Source: Roseimaritima sp.
GTDB taxonomy: Bacteria > Planctomycetota > Planctomycetia > Pirellulales > Pirellulaceae
DNA length: 20,237 nt
NCBI GenBank assembly: GCA_007124075.1
Contig: SLFV01000328.1
Location: 1 to 20,237, forward strand
Reading direction: 5' to 3'
Shown: piece by piece, positions 14,887 through 20,237 of the stretch
How the letters are laid out: each line of letters begins with the position of its first letter
Position numbering within the stretch: position 1 is the stretch's first letter
Notes under the pieces: generated by a model
The model's database searches: none
Told to the model about the DNA's origin: nothing
Seen by the model: only the letters and a program-made list of their open reading frames with translations
Position numbers and translations under genes: made by a program

Positions 14887-15891
14887 ATGGCATTAATCAT
14901 CCTTCGCTGTTTGTTCTTGGCCTGCGCGCTGGGAATCTCGCAATTGATCAACCACAGCCTGACGCAGACCACGGTGCAGCAATGGGTTCCCTGGGTCGTG
15001 TTTGTGACAGTTTTGGGCAGTGCGGTTGCGGTGTTGTTGGTCGATATCTATTTGCCGAAGAAAGAGCTGGCGACCATTTCCTCCATTTACTTTGGTCTCC
15101 TGATTGGTCTGCTGTTGACGTACATTCTGTCAATCGCTGCGACTCCGTTGACTCAGGAGAATGCGATCCAAGGCTGGCAGTTGGTTGCAGGATTAATGCT
15201 GTGTTACATCTGCACCAGTTTTTTGCTACAGACCAAGGACGATTTTAGATTTTTGATCCCCTACGTTGAATTCGTGCGTGAAGTGAAGGGGTTCAAACCT
15301 TTGGTATTAGATACCAGCGTCGTCATTGATGGTCGTATTGAAGACCTAGTGATGACGGGGATTTTTGACAATCAATTAATAATGCCTCGTTTTGCATTGA
15401 GCGAACTGCAGTCGATTGCTGACAGTAACGACAAAATGCGACGTGCGCGCGGCCGCCGTGGTTTGGATGTTTTGAACCGACTCCGTAGCAACGAACACGT
15501 GGACCTACAGATTTTTGATCGTGACCTGCCGGAACTGGCTGGGCAGACCGTAGATTTAAAGTTGGTGCTGCTGGCAAAGCATCTGGAAGGCAAGGTGGGC
15601 ACTGGCGATTTCAACTTGAACAAGGTCGCCAAGCTACACAGTGTTCCGGTGATTAACCTGAACGAGATCTCCAACGCCTTGAAGCCGTTGTACCTGCCGG
15701 GCGAAACTTTCGACATTCAAATCATTAGGACTGGCGACGGCCCTGAACAGGGGGTGGGTTACCTTGAAGACGGTACGATGGTCGTCGTTGAAGGGGCGCG
15801 GACTGCGGTTGGCAAATCGCGTCGAGTGATGGTCACCAGCACTCTTCAGACCAACGCTGGACGGATGATTTTTGCGAAGACCGAAGATTGA
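14887..15891 (+). CDS. Membrane-anchored PIN/TRAM domain protein (YacL-like)
   Basis: The 334-residue protein has four predicted membrane spans in its first ~115 residues, then a PIN nuclease-fold domain and a C-terminal TRAM domain. The PIN core contains LVLDTSVVIDGRIEDL (139-154) with Asp142 and Asp148, ALSELQSIAD (170-179) with Glu173, RGRRGLDVLNRL (188-199), Asp223 and the GTGDFNLNKVA stretch (238-248) with Asp241. The remaining 80 residues are TRAM-like, ending RVMVTSTLQTNAGRMIFA. This is the layout of Bacillus YacL and related proteins, whose PIN carboxylates are intact. RNA cleavage is expected from the family but its target is unknown. It converges on the potassium channel gene with no base between the stops. 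Confidence 0.88.
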   Translation: MALIILRCLFLACALGISQLINHSLTQTTVQQWVPWVVFVTVLGSAVAVLLVDIYLPKKELATISSIYFGLLIGLLLTYILSIAATPLTQENAIQGWQLVAGLMLCYICTSFLLQTKDDFRFLIPYVEFVREVKGFKPLVLDTSVVIDGRIEDLVMTGIFDNQLIMPRFALSELQSIADSNDKMRRARGRRGLDVLNRLRSNEHVDLQIFDRDLPELAGQTVDLKLVLLAKHLEGKVGTGDFNLNKVAKLHSVPVINLNEISNALKPLYLPGETFDIQIIRTGDGPEQGVGYLEDGTMVVVEGARTAVGKSRRVMVTSTLQTNAGRMIFAKTED

Positions 15892-17577
15892 TTAGAGAAA
15901 CGATTCATGGAAGCGTTTCTCTGCTTGCGTATCCCCGATCAACACCAGTTCCGAATCCTTTGGAATAGGCTTGTTAGGCGCAGGGTTGCTGTCCATGACT
16001 CCGCGATGAAAGATTGCGATCACGTTACAGCCTGTTCTAACACGCAAATGACTTTCGGCCAACGATTTCCCAGCCAATGCTGCGGGAGTCCTCAAACGAA
16101 AGACATGCAACCCTTCGGCCACCAATAAAAGATCGGTCCGGCGGAGAAGATTGAAGAACGCGACCGCCCCCACAGATGCGTACGACAGGACATAGTCCGC
16201 ACCGGCGCGATGGAGCGTGGAGACGTTTCGCTCCAGGTTGGACCGGGCAATGATTTGCACATCGGGACGCAGCTTTCGGCAATAGAGTGTTAGGAAAACA
16301 TTTGCGTCATCATCATGCGTCGTCACAATCACGGCCGTGCAGTCATCAATCCCAGTCTGCTTCAACACCTCCAAATCCGCTGCGTCTCCGATGACGTATC
16401 GGCTTCGATCTCGGTTCCGCTTGGCTTGGCGCTCCACGACCGAGAATTGAAAGTTTTGTTCCTCCAGAAATGCGGCGGCTCCATTACCAACACGCCCCGC
16501 ACCAATGATCAGCGCCTTGGGTTCACAGGTTTGATAGATGCAGAACAACGAATCAAACTGCTGCAACTGCTCCTTGGTTCCGGAGATCACTAACACGCTG
16601 TTTTCGTGAATCACCGTATCGGGGCCCGCAGCAAAAAAGTGGCCTCGCTCCCAAACACCGACCACGTTTACAGGAACATGGGCAGGCAAGTTGATATCGC
16701 GAAGCGTACGACCAACCAGTGGCGTTCGAACCACGGGTGCCTCAGCGAGCAAAAGGTCGTCAAAACGGCCTATCTCGTGACACTTTGCGTCACCGGACAA
16801 GACTCGACGAGCCAAGGCGCGACCCAGGCTTTCACCCAACTGCAGCACGCGAGTCGCGCCAGCGAGTTCCAAAATATCCACGGAAGCAGCGTTGGTTGCG
16901 GTGCAAACCACAGGCACCGCAGAGGTCAGCTCGCGAACCGTAAAGGCTACGTTACAGTTACGCGTATCGCTGGAACTGCTCGCGACTAACGCGGCCTGAT
17001 CGGCTCGGGCTGCCCGGTACGTTTCCAAATCGTCTAAGTTGCCCAGCATGACATTGAAGCCACGATCTTTTAAATTCGACGCTTCCTGCTGGTCTTCGAC
17101 CAAGATCGAGTATTTGACGCGTGATTGGTCAAGCAGTCTGACCAGCGTTTGTTCGATGACACCGAAGTTTGTTAACAGAACATGACCTTTGGTTCGCGGT
17201 GGTAGCGAAGTGGGCGTGCGGGCGGCACGATGCACATCCATCAGCGGAATGAAGAAGAATTGGATCACCGTAAAGGGCAACAGCACCAACACGAACAAAG
17301 ATCCCGACAGCAGAACGACGACGGAAAAGATCCTGCCCAGATCGGATGTGAACGTGATATCCCCGAAGCCCAAAGTGGACATCGTGACAATCGTCCAATA
17401 GACGGCGGTCAGCCAGGAGTGAGTTTGCCCCTCCCGTTCCATCAACCGCAGGAATCCAATTGAAAAAACGACCAGTAAAAACAAGAAAACCAACAGTAAA
17501 AACGCCAGTACCTGAAGGTTCCGACGCTGCTGGGCGTGCGCAAGGTAAGAGGCAAATATGCCAGCGTAAAGCTTCAT
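15892..17577 (-). CDS. Two-TM potassium channel protein with two RCK/TrkA domains
   Basis: The 561-residue protein has TM1 (about 21-43), a pore loop with filter TLGFGD (68-73), TM2 (about 83-110), then two RCK units. The first (131-250) has a degenerate nucleotide loop, TNFGVIEQTL, in place of GxGxxG, and is followed by a TrkA-C-like region (about 265-340). The second has an intact ALIIGAGRVGNGAAAF (355-370), VIGDAADLEVL (395-405) and a final TrkA-C domain (about 475-560). Family members form tetrameric ligand-gated K+ channels in the cytoplasmic membrane. The TLGFGD filter differs from the standard TVGYGD but retains the GxGD core, and a similar form occurs in other prokaryotic channels. 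The ATG at 17577 has no clear ribosome binding site. Confidence 0.92.
   Translation of the reverse strand: MKLYAGIFASYLAHAQQRRNLQVLAFLLLVFLFLLVVFSIGFLRLMEREGQTHSWLTAVYWTIVTMSTLGFGDITFTSDLGRIFSVVVLLSGSLFVLVLLPFTVIQFFFIPLMDVHRAARTPTSLPPRTKGHVLLTNFGVIEQTLVRLLDQSRVKYSILVEDQQEASNLKDRGFNVMLGNLDDLETYRAARADQAALVASSSSDTRNCNVAFTVRELTSAVPVVCTATNAASVDILELAGATRVLQLGESLGRALARRVLSGDAKCHEIGRFDDLLLAEAPVVRTPLVGRTLRDINLPAHVPVNVVGVWERGHFFAAGPDTVIHENSVLVISGTKEQLQQFDSLFCIYQTCEPKALIIGAGRVGNGAAAFLEEQNFQFSVVERQAKRNRDRSRYVIGDAADLEVLKQTGIDDCTAVIVTTHDDDANVFLTLYCRKLRPDVQIIARSNLERNVSTLHRAGADYVLSYASVGAVAFFNLLRRTDLLLVAEGLHVFRLRTPAALAGKSLAESHLRVRTGCNVIAIFHRGVMDSNPAPNKPIPKDSELVLIGDTQAEKRFHESFL
15894..15922. terminator. Hairpin across the stop of the channel gene, shared with the PIN/TRAM gene
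   Basis: AGAGAAACG (15894-15902) and CGTTTCTCT (15914-15922) form a perfect 9-bp stem with an 11-base loop. It begins inside the stop codon of the channel gene (15892-15894) and 3 bases past the PIN/TRAM stop, while the rest codes for the last nine channel residues. No T-run flanks it, so termination is an inference. Confidence 0.45.
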
Positions 17578-17957
17578 GATTTACGGGAAATCTTAGTATC
17601 GTCGACCACCGCCTTCCCTGAACCCATCACAATGCTGGCGTCGGCCACGCAATCTGTCTTCGGCGAAACCGTACCACGCGATGGCCCTCCTTTTTTTCAA
17701 CAGGCTATTAGGCTAGCTGTTCGGCTAGGCTAGCTATTGGGCGGAAGCCTAACATTCTTAGTGGCGGCAGGCAAGTCGTGCTGGGCCGAACCCAACAATG
17801 CTTTGATTTGTTGCCTCGAACGCGATAGGATGTCGTAGACTGCAGATGCAAAGCTACCTCGCCCGGCACTTCAGCTACAGGAGGAGCCGGAGGTAATGTT
17901 TTGGTGACCGATCTGGGGTCGGGAATAAACACGTCAGAAAACTTGATTCGATGAACC
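17578..17957. other. Intergenic region between the channel and DUF1559 genes, no gene seen
   Basis: These 380 bases separate the divergent channel and DUF1559 genes. No open frame here shows a recognisable protein. They hold a T-run (17692-17698), a GGCTA repeat cluster, and a purine-rich stretch GGAGGAGCCGGAGG (17880-17893) that would suit a ribosome site but is followed only by a 3-codon frame. Promoters for both genes are expected but not identified. Confidence 0.6.
17703..17752. repeat. GGCTA repeat cluster with inverted ends
   Basis: GGCTA occurs four times in 30 bases (17703, 17711, 17723, 17728), twice as the longer GGCTAGCT (17711-17718 and 17728-17735). The cluster is enclosed by TTAGGC (17708-17713) and GCCTAA (17747-17752), with TAGCT/AGCTA pairing inside. 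It could fold as a hairpin, be a small interspersed element, or bind a regulator. Confidence 0.45.
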
Positions 17958-18896
17958 ATGCGTCGAGCCTTCACCTTGGTCGAATTACTGGTTGTGCTGG
18001 TGGTGGTCGCGGTTCTGCTGGGGCTGCTGCTGCCAGCGATCCAGGCGGCGCGTGAAACCGCGCGGCGAGCGAAGTGTCAGAATCACTTGAAGCAGATCGG
18101 ACTCGCCTTCCACAACTACCTGTCAACCTTTGGTTATTTCCCCGGCTACGCCGGCGAAGTGCAGCCCGAGTTAGTCTTTTTCGATAACAACCAAGCCAAT
18201 TCCTCCCTACTGGGAATCAACTGGATTGGACAATCGCTGCGGTTTCTGGAGCACGACTCGCTGGCCAGCCGATGGACACGCCTGCAGGAATTCAAGGCAA
18301 CGTCGCCTGCATCGGAGCGGAGAGAGTTGTACCAAACCTCCGTGGCAACTTTTCATTGCCCCTCGCGCCGTGATGCTGCCGCCTATCCTATGTTGCCTCA
18401 CTATCAATCCGAATATGGAGAATTCGCGGCTCGCACCGATTATGCCATCAATGGCGGTAAGGGGTATGTGCCCAACGACGGTACCAGCTTCAGTCAACGT
18501 TCAGTAAGAATTACCGATCATGGGATTTGGCAGATGGGGCGTCGAACATCGGATCGCGATATTTTGGACGGGTTAAGCCAGTCTTATCTGGTGGGTGAAA
18601 AGTCGGTGGAGTCCGCTCACTACCATGACGGCAGGGGACAGGGGGACCAACTGCCTATCGCTGGCGATCCGCTGGACAACGACACGCCCAGTAGTTATCT
18701 AAGATATGCGGTCCGGCCACCGGCACGCGACCGGCGAACCGACTGCTTGGCATGTCATGATTTCGGCAGCGCACACGCAGCAGGCTGGAATGTGGTACTG
18801 GCCGATGGGGCGGTACGATTCCAGTCCTATGACCTTGACCTTCAATTGCACCAAGCCCTTGCCACGATTGCTGCGGGCGAAATGCTTTCGCAGTGA
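17958..18896 (+). CDS. DUF1559 family protein with type IV pilin-like N-terminus
   Basis: The 312-residue protein begins [17 protein letters not shown], a prepilin-type sequence with Glu9 at the +5 position and a single hydrophobic helix up to about 26, after which [24 protein letters not shown] (27-50) is the usual DUF1559 linker. Further typical parts are FHCPSRRD (132-139), DYAINGG (161-167), a LVGEK segment (211-215) and the C-terminal [18 protein letters not shown] (281-298), the family's H-G-DG motif. The residue before the cleavage site is Ala rather than the common Gly. These proteins are highly expanded in Planctomycetes and probably surface or pseudopilin-like; their function is unknown. 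Two cysteines near the C-terminus (Cys273 and Cys276, in CLAC) could bind metal or form a disulfide. Confidence 0.95.
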   Translation: MRRAFTLVELLVVLVVVAVLLGLLLPAIQAARETARRAKCQNHLKQIGLAFHNYLSTFGYFPGYAGEVQPELVFFDNNQANSSLLGINWIGQSLRFLEHDSLASRWTRLQEFKATSPASERRELYQTSVATFHCPSRRDAAAYPMLPHYQSEYGEFAARTDYAINGGKGYVPNDGTSFSQRSVRITDHGIWQMGRRTSDRDILDGLSQSYLVGEKSVESAHYHDGRGQGDQLPIAGDPLDNDTPSSYLRYAVRPPARDRRTDCLACHDFGSAHAAGWNVVLADGAVRFQSYDLDLQLHQALATIAAGEMLSQ

Positions 18897-18913
18897 CCGG
18901 GCGGCGACAACGT

Positions 18914-19348
18914 TTAGGGCTGCGTCTCGCGAGACGCTCTTTGCCGTGCGATGTCAGGGCGGCGCAAGTCAGGGCGGCGGTCTTCGCTCCAAACCTTCCG
19001 GTTTTCTCGCTCAGGATCGGTTTGCGACCAAGTTTCACGAAAAATCGGAGCCCAAACCTCTCGCAGAACACCGTCGTCATGCCAAACGCACCGGTAACAC
19101 CGTGGGTTCCAGGATCGCGTCGGCAATTGCTGCGGAGATTTCACAAGACGCCACGCCCGTACGTGGTATCGTCCATGTTCGGCAGACCAATCGTAAAATA
19201 TCAACTGATCGAAGACGTGCCGACCAGAGTCGTCAATGAAGTGATTTAGTTCAATGAGGTCAACCCGTTGATGAACAACACCACTGTCCGAGGGAGTGCC
19301 CGTGAGCATTGCTGTTGCAACGGTCGCCAAAAAAGCAAATCCATTCAT
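18914..19348 (-). CDS. Conserved planctomycete-type hypothetical protein
   Basis: With the ATG at 19346-19348 the protein has 144 residues. The first ~20 are hydrophobic (FAFLATVATAMLTG), suggesting a weak signal peptide or membrane anchor. The core is aromatic and acidic: VDLIELNHFIDDSGRHVFDQ (29-48), LIFYDWSAEHGRYHVRAWRL (49-68), YRCVWHDDGVLREVW (85-99) and FRETWSQTDPE (103-113). From memory this pattern recurs in planctomycete genomes, but no function is known. The GGAGG at 19357-19361, eight bases before the ATG, decides this start over an upstream in-frame one at 19405. The last 30 residues are Arg-rich and end in lower-complexity sequence, overlapping a 16-base palindrome at the DNA level. 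It converges on DUF1559 with 17 bases between. Confidence 0.72.
   Translation of the reverse strand: MNGFAFLATVATAMLTGTPSDSGVVHQRVDLIELNHFIDDSGRHVFDQLIFYDWSAEHGRYHVRAWRLVKSPQQLPTRSWNPRCYRCVWHDDGVLREVWAPIFRETWSQTDPERENRKVWSEDRRPDLRRPDIARQRASRETQP
18922..18937. terminator. 16-bp palindrome, hairpin after DUF1559
   Basis: GCGTCTCGCGAGACGC is a perfect palindrome 25 bases after the DUF1559 stop and 6 bases inside the 3' end of the convergent small gene. On the plus strand it is followed by TCTTTG, a weak T-tract, so a terminator for DUF1559 is the best reading. Confidence 0.55.
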
Positions 19349-19356
19349 TGCCCTAA

Positions 19357-19361
19357 CCTCC
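19357..19361 (-). promoter_or_regulatory. Ribosome binding site deciding the start of the small conserved gene
   Basis: On the minus strand GGAGG lies 8 bases before the ATG at 19346-19348, a standard spacing. The longer open frame to 19405 lacks such a site and adds residues without family character. Confidence 0.6.
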
Positions 19362-19452
19362 AGGGTCGATCCGAAGATAATACCTGGAGCGCTACCAAAT
19401 CCCACCTCCCTGCGACAAGCCCAAACCAGCGGACTTCTTGAGTTTTCCCGTT

Positions 19453-19490
19453 GAATCGGGCTATAGACAGCGTTTCTGCAAGCCCGATTC
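19453..19490. terminator. 10-bp inverted repeat downstream of the SurA_N-like gene
   Basis: GAATCGGGCT (19453-19462) and AGCCCGATTC (19481-19490) form a perfect 10-bp stem with an 18-base loop that can hold an inner CAG/CTG pair. It lies 50 bases after the stop of the SurA_N-like gene and before the next gene on the same strand, as expected for a terminator, but no T-run follows on either strand. Confidence 0.55.
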
Positions 19491-19540
19491 CCAAGGAGGC
19501 ATTTGTGAGCCCCAGACTATTCGAGCGAAAACGATGAAAC

Positions 19541-20237
19541 CTATTGTGGAGGAACTCGAATCGGTCCCGATGCATCGACCGGCGGTTCTGGCTCCGACGG
19601 ATTCCCCGCCCTGATCTCTGCCCCCGACTTCATCTGCCGAACGATGCTGGACCACAATGACCCAACGTAAGCCTGGATTACCTGCGGTTGAGCCTCTTCG
19701 AAGTTTTCGGCCTGAAACGCATTTTGGTTTTGCTGGAAATATTGCTCAAGCTTTTCGGAGCTGACCTGCTGCTGCTGGAACTTTTGCCAAGCTAACGAAC
19801 CGACGACACGATCCTTGAAGCTATCTGCCGTATGTCCTCGCGACGCCAGGAATTGCTCGAATGGAATCTGTTGAGCAGAAAGCTGTTGCTTGACTTCGGT
19901 CAGCGCGGACTCCACCTCAGAAGCGTCGACCGCCGGGCCATTTTCGTTGACATACTGCTCGACAAGCCGACTTTCAATCAGAGTGTCAAGAACTTCCTTA
20001 CGCACTTGCTGGGCGGCGTCTGGACCCAAGGCCTGACCTTGGGCCTCCGCCGCTTGCTGCAAATTGTTCAAACGCTGCGATACGGAAAGCTCCAATTCGG
20101 GCTTGGTTATCGGATCGCCATTAACCGTGGCAACGACGTCAGCAACCGGACCGGGAACGCCTAGCTGTTGTGGCTGGCCGGGTGATTGTGGCTGGCCGGG
20201 TGCTGAAGGTTGCTCAGACGCTGGTGGTTGGCCGGGA
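19541..20237 (-). CDS. SurA_N-domain protein (chaperone-like, PPIase domain apparently absent), 5' end outside window
   Basis: The frame is open to the window edge and gives at least 231 residues; the true start lies beyond 20237. A Pro/Gln/Gly-rich stretch is followed by VADVVATVNGDPITKPELE, the usual first strand and turn of SurA/PrsA/PpiD-type foldases, then a helical SurA_N domain with VRKEVLDTLIESRLVEQYV and QFLASRGHTADSFKDRVVGSL. After VSSEKLEQYFQQNQNAF, where a parvulin domain normally begins, the chain goes directly to the terminal helix (EEAQPQVIQAYVGSLW...) that normally follows the parvulin domain. The PPIase domain therefore seems to be missing. The Pro-rich N-terminus suggests an exported or lipoprotein form, but the signal is not visible here. 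A 3' Pro-rich tail ends the protein. Confidence 0.75.
   Translation of the reverse strand, partial: PGQPPASEQPSAPGQPQSPGQPQQLGVPGPVADVVATVNGDPITKPELELSVSQRLNNLQQAAEAQGQALGPDAAQQVRKEVLDTLIESRLVEQYVNENGPAVDASEVESALTEVKQQLSAQQIPFEQFLASRGHTADSFKDRVVGSLAWQKFQQQQVSSEKLEQYFQQNQNAFQAENFEEAQPQVIQAYVGSLWSSIVRQMKSGAEIRAGNPSEPEPPVDASGPIRVPPQ
20168..20202 (-). repeat. 18-bp tandem repeat coding PGQPQ units in the SurA_N-like gene
   Basis: TTGTGGCTGGCCGGGTG occurs at 20168-20184 and again at 20186-20202 with an 18-base period, and a degenerate third copy reaches the window end (about 20222-20237). In the reading frame these encode repeated PGQPQS/Q hexapeptides. Copy number may vary between strains by slippage. 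Confidence 0.7.

Noticed and set aside
17692..17698. T-run as an intrinsic terminator tail
   Set aside because: No GC-rich stem lies directly before it on the plus strand, and no gene ends there.
17846..17896. Short ORF encoding a 16-residue Arg-rich peptide upstream of DUF1559
   Set aside because: No ribosome site before its ATG and no sign of coding bias; too short to support.
17958..18896. DUF1559 protein as a solute-binding protein of a transporter
   Set aside because: An older family label suggested this, but the prepilin-type N-terminus and absence of transporter genes argue against it.

Overview
The window looks like chromosomal DNA of a planctomycete, most likely a Pirellulaceae (Rhodopirellula-type) bacterium. 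The main clues are a DUF1559 protein with a pilin-like N-terminus, a bacterial tetrahydromethanopterin (H4MPT) C1 pair (fae plus an MtdA/MtdC-type dehydrogenase), secreted sulfatase-modifying-factor-like and beta-propeller proteins, and short mixed-orientation transcription units. I see no rRNA, tRNA, CRISPR array, transposase or phage gene. The region reads as ordinary core and semi-core chromosome.

Layout. On the left, a minus-strand pair runs out of the window: an M20 amidohydrolase overlapping the start of a GCS2-type carboxylate-amine ligase (the latter cut by the window edge). A plus-strand DinB-fold protein (1470-2009) converges on a minus-strand block of asd, a secreted FGE-like protein lacking the catalytic cysteines, and nadB (2054-6275). 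Divergent from nadB is a phospholipid unit, psd-pssA-pmtA (6467-9319), which on paper makes phosphatidylserine, phosphatidylethanolamine and then N-methylated PE or phosphatidylcholine.

The centre (9324-12156) is the C1 module. A minus-strand ATP-grasp ligase is divergent from fae, and fae is followed by the methylene-H4MPT dehydrogenase. Fae captures formaldehyde on H4MPT and the dehydrogenase oxidises it to methenyl-H4MPT; the later steps (Mch, Fhc) are not here. The ATP-grasp protein is a candidate for a cofactor-building step. The fae/ATP-grasp intergenic region carries two inverted repeats.

The right half has a Tat-type secreted beta-propeller protein translationally coupled to an aminodeoxyfutalosine-deaminase-like amidohydrolase, a membrane PIN/TRAM protein, a two-RCK potassium channel protein converging on it with zero spacing, the DUF1559 protein, a small conserved planctomycete-type protein, and a truncated-by-window SurA_N-like protein with a Pro/Gln repeat that appears to lack the PPIase domain.

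A recurring feature is short hairpins without a U-tract lying across or beside stop codons, mostly where genes converge. The most interesting leads are the ATP-grasp/fae module with its dyads, the phosphatidylcholine-type operon, the FGE-like protein without redox cysteines, and the SurA_N protein without its PPIase domain. All assignments come from reading motifs by eye; no database search was possible.
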